The notes under the pieces are model-generated. The model saw only the letters and a program-made list of their open reading frames with translations. It did not search any database and had not been told where the DNA came from. A DNA stretch of 64,000 nucleotides from Hyphococcus sp. (GTDB taxonomy: Bacteria > Pseudomonadota > Alphaproteobacteria > Caulobacterales > Parvularculaceae). The position numbers and the translations under genes were made by a program. Each line of letters begins with the position of its first letter. The stretch's first letter is position 1. The stretch covers positions 1 to 64,000 of the forward strand of contig JAJFGF010000050.1 of NCBI GenBank assembly GCA_021776245.1, in the 5' to 3' direction. Below, in pieces: positions 7,790 through 16,105 of this stretch.

Positions 7790-7907
7790 ACATTCCCGAA
7801 CGGGAATATAGAGGCCGAAATACCGAAAATCAAGAAAAATATTCCTGAACGGGAATAGTAGATATTTCGCGGGTCAAAAGCACAAAAATATTACCGATCG
7901 GGAATAT
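7790..7907 (-). promoter_or_regulatory. hipBA operator region with three palindromes
   Basis: Three copies of a 16-bp palindrome, ATTCCCGAACGGGAAT (7792-7807), ATTCCTGAACGGGAAT (7841-7856) and ATTACCGATCGGGAAT (7890-7905), each followed by A, start at exactly 49-bp steps. The first copy lies 5 bp before the hipB ATG. HipB of E. coli binds several regularly placed palindromes of a TATCC-N8-GGATA type; these have the same layout with a different core. They are very likely HipB operators covering the promoter. Confidence 0.8.
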
Positions 7908-7994
7908 AGGGTCCGCACCGCTCGCCGACAGCAATACGAATGACTTTCATGTCGGGAACGCTCGACGGTTGCAAAAAGTGTGGCTTACGAAGCG

Positions 7995-8074
7995 CTCATT
8001 TCCTGCAACATAGCCCGAAATTCGGCCTTTGGTGCCTGACAAAAAGTTCGATATGTGTTCACGAAGGGGAGCCA
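7995..8074 (+). repeat. 80-nt direct repeat, left copy, ending GGGGAGCCA
   Basis: It aligns without gaps to 18297-18376 with 67 identical bases of 80, and most differences are transitions. It contains a near-palindrome CCCGAAATTCGG, the block GCCTGACA, then AGTTCGAT and the terminal TTCACGAAGGGGAGCCA. The last nine bases equal the end of the tRNA-Asn fragment at 6188-6196. It may be an attachment site or a small repeat element. It does not fold as a tRNA, since the bases around the T-loop-like TTCGATA do not pair. Confidence 0.65.
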
Positions 8075-8175
8075 TTGAAATCTTACAACCATTTCAATGG
8101 GTTGACGGCTAAAATACTGAGGCCATTATTCACTTTCGAACTGTTTCAAAGGTGATAACCGAGCGGTTTTCGACG
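8075..8175 (+). repeat. Diverged repeat of tRNA-Asn downstream sequence (copy 2)
   Basis: This is the partner of 6197-6302 (about 63% identity over the first 68 ungapped bases). The part TTGACGGC near 8100 also recurs after the right 80-nt repeat (near 18397), so all three GGGGAGCCA sites share some following sequence. No gene is seen between here and 8290. Confidence 0.5.
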
Positions 8176-8290
8176 GCTACTGTTTGGTGTTATCAGGTGG
8201 GTTTGCCGACCGTCGGCACTCGTGTTGGACTTTATCAACCTAGGCCGATCGGTCGACGGAGCAATTCGCATGTTGTTGGTCCAGCGCGGT

Positions 8291-8722
8291 TTAATGTTTC
8301 GTTGAACCAAAAGACACCGCTTGTGCGGCCCAACCATTAAACGTCACGAGCAAGAGTACGCCCATAATGTGCCAGGACGTCGGCGAGCCGGTCTGTGCGG
8401 CGAGTTCTTCCGCTGTGATTGCCGCGATGATGAAAGCCGCGGCCAGCGAGATCGCGAGTACCGATCCGGCGCCGCGCATACCTTGCCGAAGCGAAGTCGC
8501 CGTCACGAAGAGAGATAAGACCCCCAAGCCTAGTGAAGAACCGCCAACGAGGTTCATCAACGCGAAGTAGAGCGGACGAATCGCCTCTTGCGCCTCTTCC
8601 GGCACAGCTGCCGCATGAAACCATAAAAGCGTATCGACGGTCATGTAGGTAAAGCCGAACCAGAGAAGAAAAACTGAAACTGCTGTAAAAAGCAGAACTG
8701 ATATCCATCGCAAAATCATCAT
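8291..8722 (-). CDS. Four-helix membrane protein, unknown
   Basis: A 143-residue protein with four hydrophobic segments at about residues 4-26, 49-72, 83-105 and 117-137, separated by short charged loops. The layout resembles small DUF4345-like membrane proteins but no specific motif fixes that. Its start overlaps the stop of the HTH gene by 4 nt (ATGA), making it the last gene of the MFS-bdhA-patatin-HTH operon. Function unknown; it may be controlled by the adjacent regulator. Confidence 0.75.
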   Translation of the reverse strand: MMILRWISVLLFTAVSVFLLWFGFTYMTVDTLLWFHAAAVPEEAQEAIRPLYFALMNLVGGSSLGLGVLSLFVTATSLRQGMRGAGSVLAISLAAAFIIAAITAEELAAQTGSPTSWHIMGVLLLVTFNGWAAQAVSFGSTKH

Positions 8723-8994
8723 AACGCCTGTTCTGTCATACTTCGATTGACCAATGCGCCGGCTTGGATTGCATTATCGGTAAAGAATGCGGCTATCGGA
8801 ATGCCGAAAACCTTGGCGAAAGCGTAGAGTTTCGCCGCCGCTATTTCATCAGCACCGTTTTCGTACCGCATCACCTGCTTGCTAGATTCACCGATGATGG
8901 CGCCGAGCTCCATGCAAGACAAACCGGAAAGGGTCCTGTGAAGCCAAGTGTTTTTGGCGATCAGATACCGTATATTCGTAGGCGACGACGGCAT
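8719..8994 (-). CDS. XRE-family HTH transcriptional regulator
   Basis: A 91-residue protein with a single HTH_3 domain. GLSCMELGAIIGESSKQVMRYENG is the HTH and AAKLYAFAKVFGIPIAAFFTD the closing helices. It follows the patatin gene by 2 bp and overlaps the membrane-protein gene, so it is cotranscribed with the hydroxybutyrate genes and could autoregulate the operon. The ligand, if any, is not visible. Confidence 0.85.
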   Translation of the reverse strand: MPSSPTNIRYLIAKNTWLHRTLSGLSCMELGAIIGESSKQVMRYENGADEIAAAKLYAFAKVFGIPIAAFFTDNAIQAGALVNRSMTEQAL

Positions 8995-8996
8995 AG

Positions 8997-10181
8997 TCAG
9001 GCGCTTTTCTTGCCGCTTTTGTCTTCATTGGTGGCGGGTTTGGGCGGGTTGGCGCGGCTCGCCGTAGCTTTCTCTTGTCTCGCCGGATCATTTCGAAATA
9101 TCGCCTCGCGGTCGATTCTAAATCCGTCGAGCGCGTCTTCCTCGCACATGAAGAGGCGACGAATATTGAGGGAGGATCGTTCGCCAACATCGTCAAAGTG
9201 TTCTAAAAGCCACGCATCAGTAACAGCTCTGCCCTTCTCGAACAGCATTTCTATGAACGCATGCTCGGCGTTCATCTTTGATGACGCACCCAAGGAAGAC
9301 AAGGTCTCTTCGTCTTCGATCATATGCGCATGAACGCGCCGATACCCTGTTCCCTCAAGCCGGCCCTGATCGAGCAAGCGCGTAACAAAATCTACAGCGC
9401 GCAATTCGCGCAGGAGCGAAGCGTTAAACGTAATCTCGTTTAAGCGATTGAGTATATCGCGCGCCGATGTCGGCACGCCCGCACGCGTAAAAGGATTAAT
9501 CTGTACAATGATGACATCGTCAGCAGGAGAATGATCGAACAGCGGCCATAAAGGCGGATTGCCCATATAGCCGCCGTCCCAATAGGGTACGCCGTCGATT
9601 TCGACAGCCCGGAAGATGTGCGGCAGACAGGCGGAGGCCATAATGTGATCGGCTGTCAACTCTTTATGATTGAAGACTTGCGTACGGCCTGTCTCAACAT
9701 TCGTCGCAGAAATAAAAAGCTGAACTGCGCAGGAACGCACCCGTTCAAAGTCGATGACTTCCATAACCAAGTCGCGCAGCGGATTGAGCTTGAAAGGATT
9801 GAGATCGTATGGGCTCGCGAGCCGAGAAATCAGATCGAACATTATATAAGACGGTGAATTGTCGAGGCTCCAGCCTCCTCGCGCCACGTCGAAGACAGTC
9901 CTTCGCAGCGGGCTGGCGCGCGCCGCATCGCAAACGGCGTCCCAAAAGCCTCGAAGTGCTGCGCGTGCTTCGTCCCGACATCCTTCAGCTAATCCATCAG
10001 CCAACGCCACGGCGTTCATAGCGCCGGCGGAGGCGCCGGTAATAGCCGATATTTCGATTCTCTCATCCTCCAGCAACCGATCGAGGACACCCCAGCTGAA
10101 AGCGCCGTGCGCGCCGCCGCCCTGAAGCGCCAGATTAATCCTTTTAATTTTCATGCCCGCTTCACGTTTTGGCGCCATCAT
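8997..10181 (-). CDS. Patatin-like phospholipase with DUF3734-type C-terminus
   Basis: A 394-residue patatin. The oxyanion-hole motif GGGAHG (21-26), nucleophile motif GASAG (Ser51) and Asp in DGG (202-204) complete the Ser-Asp dyad. The region after about residue 290 matches the DUF3734 extension seen in alphaproteobacterial patatins. ATG at 10181 is chosen because AGGAGG lies 5-8 nt upstream; the frame runs open to 10439 without support. It lies 11 bp after 3-hydroxybutyrate dehydrogenase, a recurrent pairing in alphaproteobacteria, suggesting action on polyhydroxybutyrate or granule lipids. That role is inference; the enzyme class is well supported. Confidence 0.92.
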   Translation of the reverse strand: MMAPKREAGMKIKRINLALQGGGAHGAFSWGVLDRLLEDERIEISAITGASAGAMNAVALADGLAEGCRDEARAALRGFWDAVCDAARASPLRRTVFDVARGGWSLDNSPSYIMFDLISRLASPYDLNPFKLNPLRDLVMEVIDFERVRSCAVQLFISATNVETGRTQVFNHKELTADHIMASACLPHIFRAVEIDGVPYWDGGYMGNPPLWPLFDHSPADDVIIVQINPFTRAGVPTSARDILNRLNEITFNASLLRELRAVDFVTRLLDQGRLEGTGYRRVHAHMIEDEETLSSLGASSKMNAEHAFIEMLFEKGRAVTDAWLLEHFDDVGERSSLNIRRLFMCEEDALDGFRIDREAIFRNDPARQEKATASRANPPKPATNEDKSGKKSA

Positions 10182-10192
10182 ACGACTCCTCC

Positions 10193-11026
10193 TTAATGGG
10201 CGGTCCAGCCGCCATCTACTGGCAACGCCGCACCAGTAATCTGGGCGGCCGCGTCGCTGCACAGGAAGGTTGCGAGGGCGCCGAGTTGCTCTGTTGTTAC
10301 GAATTCTTTTGTCGCCTGGGCGGCGAGAAGCACGTCCCGAACAACCTCCTGTTCCGAAATGCCGCGCGCTTTCGCTGTATCTGGAATTTGCTTCTCGACA
10401 AGGGGCGTCAATACATATCCAGGGCAAATCGCGTTGCAAGTCACTCCGAATTCGGCGCCTTCAAGGCCGATCGTTTTCGTCAAACCAAGCATGCCGTGCT
10501 TGGCGGCGACGTACGCTGATTTATATGGCGATGCGACAAGGCCGTGAGCGGATGCGACATTTATGATGCGACCCCAACCGCGTTCCTTCATGCCGCCAAA
10601 GAGCTGCCGTGCTAGGTGGAATGCGCTTGACAAATTGATTGCAAGAATAGCATCCCATTTTTCCGCAGGAAATTCTTCAAGTGGCGATACGTGCTGAATG
10701 CCAGCGTTGTTCACCAAGATATCGATATCGCCAAAATTTGCAGTCGCAAGATTAATTAGGTGGGAGATATCGTCCTGTCTTGTAAGGTCCGCATCACTGT
10801 ATTCAATGGTTACATTAAAGCGCTCCGCCAATTCCATGCGGAGCTTGTCGATCTCAATGACGTCGCCAAATCCATTTATAATAACGTTGGCGCCCGCTTC
10901 AGCAAGCGCCGTCGCAATGCCCAAACCAATACCGCTTGTGGATCCCGTAACAATGGCGTTCTTCCCGACAAGACAACGAAACTCTTTGGTGGAATTCATA
11001 TTTCCCTTCCCATCCATTTTGGTCAT
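10193..11026 (-). CDS. bdhA: 3-hydroxybutyrate dehydrogenase (SDR)
   Basis: A classical short-chain dehydrogenase of 277 residues. It has the NAD-binding TGSTSGIG near the N-terminus, NNAGIQHVSPLEEFP, catalytic Ser in NVASAHGL, and YVAAKHG (Tyr-x3-Lys). NNAGIQHV..EEFP and SAYVAAKHGMLGLTK together are typical of D-3-hydroxybutyrate dehydrogenase, which interconverts 3-hydroxybutyrate and acetoacetate in ketone-body/PHB use. ATG at 11026 overlaps the MFS stop (ATGA), supporting this start; an inner ATG at 10999 would remove nine residues. Context with patatin and the nearby phasin supports a PHB role. Confidence 0.9.
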   Translation of the reverse strand: MTKMDGKGNMNSTKEFRCLVGKNAIVTGSTSGIGLGIATALAEAGANVIINGFGDVIEIDKLRMELAERFNVTIEYSDADLTRQDDISHLINLATANFGDIDILVNNAGIQHVSPLEEFPAEKWDAILAINLSSAFHLARQLFGGMKERGWGRIINVASAHGLVASPYKSAYVAAKHGMLGLTKTIGLEGAEFGVTCNAICPGYVLTPLVEKQIPDTAKARGISEQEVVRDVLLAAQATKEFVTTEQLGALATFLCSDAAAQITGAALPVDGGWTAH

Positions 11027-12294
11027 CTCAATCCGTTACCCGGGACAGGCGCGCCGCGCCGCCCTGTCAGGTAACGTCCAAGTCCCGCTGCAAACAAAAG
11101 CGCAATCGCTGTCGACGCTACGACGGCGCTCCAGCCTAATCGATTGAACAAGACGCCATTGACAATGCTGCCGGCGAGTCCGCCCAGATAATAGCTACCG
11201 AGATAAAGACCGCTCGCTGAGGTGCGATCACCAAGCGCCGCACGACCGACATAAGCGGTCGCCACCGCTTGCGCGAAAAAAAGACCGATGGCGATTAACG
11301 CAAGGCCAACAGCGACAATCCAGAGAACGCCGATTGTCAGCAATGCCAGCCCCGCTGCTGATATGCCAAGCGCGAGCCAATAGATCGGCCGGACGCCGAA
11401 CGAAGTTGCTACGACGCCGGCGAACGGCGTCGTTATCATCGAGGGCAGGAATACAAAGTAAACAAGTCCCAGCGTTGCGGCGCTGAGTGCAAAGGGAGAA
11501 GCTGCGAGCATGAAATTGACATATGTGAAAATGCCAATGAAGGCGAAGAGGATAAGGAATCCGATTGCAAAGCAAGCCGCGAGCGGCGGATTTCCAAGAT
11601 GCGACACCCAGCTCTCGCGCATTTCCCGCAGCGTGGCGGGCGCTATTCCCATTGTTGTCCGCGGCTTTGCGTCAGTGAAGCTAATAAAGGCGAGAATGGC
11701 GCCGACAAGATTCAAAGCGGCGAACACGTAGAAATTGATCGCCAAACCGGCGGCGTCAACAACCGAGGCAGCGAGCAATCGGCCTATAAAATTGCTAGCT
11801 ACGTTGCCGGTAATGTAAGCCGCCATAGCGCCGGCGGCCTGCGTCGCGGTGCACTCCTCAGCGAGATAGGCCATGGTCAGCGTGAACGCCGTCGCCATCA
11901 AAACGCCCTGCGCAACGCGGAGTAGTGCAAAACTTGTCAAGTCAGTGCTATGCGCAAGCAGCAATGTCGGTAACGATAGGAGCGCCAGACTGATCCATAC
12001 GCCAGCTCTCCTGTTGAGTTTTTTGTTAATCAGAGCAACGCACAGACCCGCAAAGGCCATGCCGAAAGTCGATGCATTTACGGCGGATCCCATCGCGCCG
12101 GGACTTACTGAATAGCGCCCCGCAAGCGTCGGCAGAATCGCCTGCGCCGCGAAAAGATCGACTAACGTCAAAAAACTGATCAGCCCGATGACGAATGCGC
12201 GTTTGAGATCGCCGCGCTCAGTATCGTCTGTCGCCGTACCGGGGCCGGTTGTGCGCTTCAACCTATGTTCATTGAGGAAGTTAGCTTCGTTCAA
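11023..12294 (-). CDS. MFS transporter, YnfM/arabinose-efflux type
   Basis: A 423-residue major facilitator protein with about 12 hydrophobic segments beginning near residue 34 (AFVIGLISFLTLVDLFAAQ). The frame must start at a non-ATG codon: TTG at 12294, with another TTG nine codons on. Family-typical blocks include FGMAFAGLCVALINKKLNRR (loop 2-3 motif, degenerate) and RVAQGVLMATAFTLTMAYLAEE. It leads the operon with bdhA and patatin, so a hydroxy acid or a related small acid is a reasonable substrate guess only. Confidence 0.85.
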   Translation of the reverse strand: MNEANFLNEHRLKRTTGPGTATDDTERGDLKRAFVIGLISFLTLVDLFAAQAILPTLAGRYSVSPGAMGSAVNASTFGMAFAGLCVALINKKLNRRAGVWISLALLSLPTLLLAHSTDLTSFALLRVAQGVLMATAFTLTMAYLAEECTATQAAGAMAAYITGNVASNFIGRLLAASVVDAAGLAINFYVFAALNLVGAILAFISFTDAKPRTTMGIAPATLREMRESWVSHLGNPPLAACFAIGFLILFAFIGIFTYVNFMLAASPFALSAATLGLVYFVFLPSMITTPFAGVVATSFGVRPIYWLALGISAAGLALLTIGVLWIVAVGLALIAIGLFFAQAVATAYVGRAALGDRTSASGLYLGSYYLGGLAGSIVNGVLFNRLGWSAVVASTAIALLFAAGLGRYLTGRRGAPVPGNGLR

Positions 12295-12439
12295 TCTATT
12301 AATCCCGCGCGAGCAATATTTCAGACATCTTCAGCGGCATACGCGGACCCGATTGTCTCAAAGGGGAGAGTGGCGGCAATTAGGCCCGCGCAGGGCGTCG
12401 GCGCGCAGGAAAACTGTCGTTGACGCGCCGGGGGGCAGG

Positions 12440-12904
12440 TTAGTCGTGCTTGACGTCGGCTGCGATCAATACAGCAGTGACCTCGCGATTATTGCGCCAC
12501 CAGTGAGAAATCCCCCCGGCCTCATTGGAAACGTCACCTGCCTGATGTTCGATCGATTCCGCGCAATCGCTGCGATACTCCGTCATGGCGCCGACAATCA
12601 CCATGATGAGCGCTGGCCGGTCCACATGACTGTGCCAGGGAACGACGCCGCCCGGCGCGACCGAAAGCTGCCGCAAACGAAGACGGCGATCTTTTAGACC
12701 TTTAATTTCCTTTTCGAGATCGACAGCAGAGAGTTCCGTATCGACAACGCCTGAGGCTTCGGTTTCGCCGCTTGTCCGCGCATCTGCGGTCTGGGCTCCT
12801 TCCGGACATTGGCCGGCGTATGCTGCAGAGGACAATGTGAATATTCCGGCTGACATCAGTGCGGCAATGGTATTGCCAGGGAGTGATTTCAAAATGGACT
12901 TCAT
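12440..12904 (-). CDS. Secreted cupin-domain protein
   Basis: A 154-residue protein. A signal peptide with an AYAG-like cleavage site ends near residue 30 (SAGIFTLSSAAYAG). The mature part has one cupin fold at about residues 78-150: PGGVVPWHSHVDRP holds two metal-ligand histidines, and GDVSNEAGGISHWWRNN contains the third. It probably binds a metal in the periplasm. Substrate unknown. It is separate from the bdhA operon and is transcribed the same way. Confidence 0.8.
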   Translation of the reverse strand: MKSILKSLPGNTIAALMSAGIFTLSSAAYAGQCPEGAQTADARTSGETEASGVVDTELSAVDLEKEIKGLKDRRLRLRQLSVAPGGVVPWHSHVDRPALIMVIVGAMTEYRSDCAESIEHQAGDVSNEAGGISHWWRNNREVTAVLIAADVKHD

Positions 12905-12970
12905 ATGCGTATCTCCTTGTTAATTAGATTGTTGTCAGCGTCGACTAGGCCGTCTCGGACGAGCCCGCAT

Positions 12971-13432
12971 CTAACGCTTCACACCACCGGTCGACTTTGC
13001 CGGCTTCGCTGGCGCTGACGCGACGGCTTCTTCAGTCGCCTCAATCATGTTTTCGAGACGGCCGCGCGTGAGATCAAAAGCCATGTCGCTCACTTCAGAA
13101 GCGGCCTCGACGGCAACTTTTAATTGCTCAACAGCGTGCTTCATGGCGAATACACCATATTTCCTCTGGAGCTCTGAAAGATCGCTTAGGTCTTTCACGC
13201 CCTGCGCGCCCTGAACGATCGAGGTCATTTCATCGAAAGCCTCTTGGACGGCTGTCGTATGCCGCGCAAACAAGGTCTGGGTACAGCGCGCTACAGATTG
13301 GTTGAGTTTTCCGAAAAGATCCGCATTTGAACGAAATTCATCCATAACCCGGCTCATCGGAGCCATTTGCGCATCCATTACCGACTTAACGACTTTTACC
13401 GCAGCCTCCGACATGTCTTCTGATTTACTCAT
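12971..13432 (-). CDS. Phasin family protein
   Basis: A 153-residue, almost fully helical protein starting at ATG 13432 (a GTG at 13525 gives a longer frame). The core SVARCTQTLFARHTTAVQEAFDEM, the long amphipathic helices after it, and the Ala/Pro/Lys tail fit the phasin_2 family that coats polyhydroxyalkanoate granules. It lies near bdhA and a patatin, so three parts of PHB turnover sit within 4 kb. It shows no membrane segment. Confidence 0.85.
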   Translation of the reverse strand: MSKSEDMSEAAVKVVKSVMDAQMAPMSRVMDEFRSNADLFGKLNQSVARCTQTLFARHTTAVQEAFDEMTSIVQGAQGVKDLSDLSELQRKYGVFAMKHAVEQLKVAVEAASEVSDMAFDLTRGRLENMIEATEEAVASAPAKPAKSTGGVKR

Positions 13433-13625
13433 GACAATAATCCGCCCTTTGAGTTGGCCGAGCGCGACGTGACAATTGTATTGCCACTCTGCCGCCAGTT
13501 TTTTGATGAGAGAAGCCGCCGACACTCAAGACACACTTCACCAGATGCCCCTCCATGGGGACACTAAAACGTATCAATTTAAAGATCAGAGCAAGATTGC
13601 GTGAAGATTCTGGCGTTTCTCTGTA

Positions 13626-14783
13626 TTATTTGCCGCTTTGAGGCATGTCGGGCAGGCGAATCCAGATTGCCGTCATCCCATCGCGCGACCGGGCGCCGAC
13701 TGTGCCGCCATGCGCCTCGGCTAGCTCTTTTACAATAGCCAACCCGAGGCCGGCGCCGCCATCAGACTCCCTCTCCGGCGTCTTGGCGCGATAAAAGCGA
13801 TCGAATATATACGGAATATCACTGGACGGAATCTCAGAACCCATATTCTCGCAAGCCAACTCTAAGTGACGGCCTGCTTTCCGGGATATAATTTTGATTG
13901 CAGTGGAGTCTTCGGAATAACGAATGGCATTTTGGACAAGATTGCGAATGATGCGGAGTAGCTTTTCCCGATCTGCCTTCACCGTCTTCGCGTCTGCCTC
14001 GACGTTAATTTTCAAGTGAAGGTGTTTGCGATTAAATTCCGGCGCGAATATCGTTGACGCGTCCCTTACAAGCTGTTCGACATCAATCTTCTCAAACGAA
14101 ATCTTTACTTTCGATGCATCAACGATTGCCAATTGATGAAGGTCTTCGACAAGTCGTACAAGGCGCCTGATCTCTCCTTCAAGCATCGAAAAAACGTCAT
14201 CAGTGACCTCGATAACGCCATCGCGTAACCCTTCCAGGTAGCCGCGCAGGTTTGTGAGCGGCGTCAATAAATCATGAGCCAAGTTCGACACCATCTGCCG
14301 ACGGAGTGTTTCAAGACCTTCCAACTTTTCCGCCATCTTATTTTGCGCAGCCCCCAACATCCGTATTTCGCACCTCGGCGGCATGTTCGATATGTTTATC
14401 CTGGCGGAAAAATCGCCGCTAGTGATACGTTCAATCAGGGTGGTCATCTCACGTAGCGGCTTCAGAATGTTGGAAAGCAATAACGCGCTTACGGCGATCG
14501 CAAGCAGAACGGCGCCGCCGCCAACCCGGAGAAAAGCAAAACGAAGAGAATCCATAAACATCTGATGGGCAATCGTGGCCTCCACCCCGTACCGCGTCGC
14601 CAATTCGGCGCCAAAGCCTTCGGAGAGATGGTTAGAGATGATCCATATCGCAAGTATTGTGCCCATTAGCACGAATACTGTCGCATAAATGAGTTGCATG
14701 AGCAGGGGCGGCCGAAACACACGCAGTGTTTTTATTGCTAATCGCCGAAACGAGGAGACATTCGCATCATTCGGTTCCGTCAT
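13626..14783 (-). CDS. Membrane sensor histidine kinase (BaeS-like)
   Basis: A 385-residue kinase. TM1 lies at about residues 25-47, a short periplasmic loop follows, then TM2 at about 88-112, and then HAMP (LKPLREMTTLIERITSGDFSAR). The phosphoacceptor is His in NLAHDLLTP, the N box is RNLVQNAIRYS, and the G boxes are IFDRFYRA and GGAGLGLAIVKELAEAHGG. The ATG at 14783 is chosen for GGGAGGGAG 6 nt upstream; the frame continues to 14813. It overlaps the regulator gene by 17 nt. The short sensor loop and AHDLLTP box resemble BaeS-type envelope-stress kinases. Confidence 0.9.
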   Translation of the reverse strand: MTEPNDANVSSFRRLAIKTLRVFRPPLLMQLIYATVFVLMGTILAIWIISNHLSEGFGAELATRYGVEATIAHQMFMDSLRFAFLRVGGGAVLLAIAVSALLLSNILKPLREMTTLIERITSGDFSARINISNMPPRCEIRMLGAAQNKMAEKLEGLETLRRQMVSNLAHDLLTPLTNLRGYLEGLRDGVIEVTDDVFSMLEGEIRRLVRLVEDLHQLAIVDASKVKISFEKIDVEQLVRDASTIFAPEFNRKHLHLKINVEADAKTVKADREKLLRIIRNLVQNAIRYSEDSTAIKIISRKAGRHLELACENMGSEIPSSDIPYIFDRFYRAKTPERESDGGAGLGLAIVKELAEAHGGTVGARSRDGMTAIWIRLPDMPQSGK

Positions 14784-15510
14784 TAATAACTCCCTCCCTT
14801 TTTCTGACGCCATCGCGAAACTTGTATCCGATGCCGCGCACGGTCAGCACAAACTGCGGCGAAGAGGGGTCAGCCTCAACCTTCCGACGCAAGTTCCCAA
14901 CATGAACGTCGACAATGCGATCGACGACCTCTGCGCCGTCGTCATGCAATTGATCAAGCAAATCATTACGGCTGAAGACGCGTCCGGGTGACGACATTAG
15001 CGCATAAAGTATTCGAAACTCCGAAAGTGTCAGGGCTACGGATATCCCATCTTTCGTAACTTCCGCTCGTTCTGCTGAAACTGTGAGTCCGTCGCACTCT
15101 AGTTCCATTGCTCCGAAGATTCGCGTTCCGTCAGATGAGCGTCTCAAGACAGCCTTCACACGCTCCACGACTTCTCGAGGGCTAAATGGCTTCACGATGT
15201 AATCGTCTGCCCCCATGCGCAGGCCCGCAATTTTGTCCGCTTCCTCGATTTGCGCGGTCAGAATAATGATTGGCACACTGGACGTTTGGCGAACCTGGCG
15301 GCAGAAATCCCATCCGTCCATTGTCGGCAATCGAATGTCGAGTATAACCAGCGCGGGTTTAGATTTCTTGAGCTCATCAAACCCCTTCCGTCCGTCGCAA
15401 TGACTTATGACTTCAAACCCGTCGCGTTCGAGATAGGCGCGCAACAGAGCTGCGACATTGTTGTCGTCTTCGACGATGAGAATCGTATCCAACTTGCCGG
15501 AAGCACTCAT
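14767..15510 (-). CDS. OmpR-family response regulator (BaeR-like)
   Basis: A 247-residue regulator: receiver domain at 9-120 with acidic pocket (VEDDN), phospho-Asp in LVILDIRLPTMDGW and Lys in DYIVKPFSPREVVERV, then a winged-helix output domain (residues 150-235) with LTLSEFRILYALMSSPGRVFSR in pieces and VDVHVGNLRRKVE. It is the first gene of the two-component operon and partners the kinase downstream. It is divergent from the Rieske/ferric-reductase-like operon, a plausible target. Confidence 0.93.
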   Translation of the reverse strand: MSASGKLDTILIVEDDNNVAALLRAYLERDGFEVISHCDGRKGFDELKKSKPALVILDIRLPTMDGWDFCRQVRQTSSVPIIILTAQIEEADKIAGLRMGADDYIVKPFSPREVVERVKAVLRRSSDGTRIFGAMELECDGLTVSAERAEVTKDGISVALTLSEFRILYALMSSPGRVFSRNDLLDQLHDDGAEVVDRIVDVHVGNLRRKVEADPSSPQFVLTVRGIGYKFRDGVRKREGVINDGTE

Positions 15511-15873
15511 ATGCAGCCTGTAAGTAGGTAAATTAGGATCATTTTGTGAACCGTAGGCCTAAACCAGAGAATCGCGACCTTCATGCCGCAATCGATCGAT
15601 GTCGGCCAGCGCGCAATTCCGAAACTCATGCTTTACGCGAGTACGGTTGAACGGCAACGGCCTAGCCTAGTGTTTATGCCTCTCCCGAAGCTTCGTGGAA
15701 AGTGAGAACTTTTCAAAGCACACGATCAATGGCAATATTTTGGCGCGGGCAAAGCGCTGCGACTAGTTGAAAGTGTGTTCCGGTTCGGATTTTAAAGATT
15801 GTGTAAAGATGAACTTCGCAACGATCAAGCTATCGACAACAATGGCGCTGGTAAGCGAGAGGGGGCAGCCGCA
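15511..15873. promoter_or_regulatory. Divergent promoter region between regulator and redox operon
   Basis: This 363-bp gap separates two divergent operons and must hold both promoters. A clear operator repeat was not found by eye. GAGAGGGG about 10 nt before the GTG at 15874 looks like a ribosome-binding site for the first membrane peptide. No RNA gene is evident. Confidence 0.45.
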
Positions 15874-16101
15874 GTGGAATCGCTGATCGAACAGTTTGTT
15901 TTTGCGCTGGCGGTCTATATTGCGATTGGGATTGTTGTCGGTCTTGTTTTCCTCGCATTTTTCATATCACGGCTCGACGAAGCCGCCTCTGGCGCAAGCC
16001 TGTTTTTTAGACCAATGATATTTCTTGGTTGTGTGGCGATCTGGCCGTTTGTCGTGGCGCGCATATTGAGCCGCGGCAAGATCAATGAGCAGGAGGAATA
16101 G
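15874..16101 (+). CDS. Small two-helix membrane protein of redox operon
   Basis: A GTG start at 15874 (purine-rich RBS upstream) gives 75 residues; the frame is open further upstream without a good start. Two hydrophobic helices at about residues 8-31 (ALAVYIAIGIVVGLVFLAFF) and 45-64 (FRPMIFLGCVAIWPFVVARI) end in a basic-acidic tail. It is followed after 4 bp by another tiny membrane protein and then the Rieske fusion, so probably a subunit or assembly factor. Family unknown. Confidence 0.65.
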   Translation: MESLIEQFVFALAVYIAIGIVVGLVFLAFFISRLDEAASGASLFFRPMIFLGCVAIWPFVVARILSRGKINEQEE

Positions 16102-16105
16102 ACCT

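Noticed and set aside
7995-8074. tRNA or tmRNA end, because of TTCGATA and GGGGAGCCA
   Set aside because: The bases on either side of TTCGATA cannot pair in either repeat copy, and no acceptor partner exists. It is treated as a repeat of unknown nature.
8764-9333. 189-codon plus-strand frame opposite the HTH and patatin genes
   Set aside because: It is antisense to two well supported genes and shows no family features. The same reasoning removes the long antisense frames at 6672-7211, 6967-7512 and 25559-26155.
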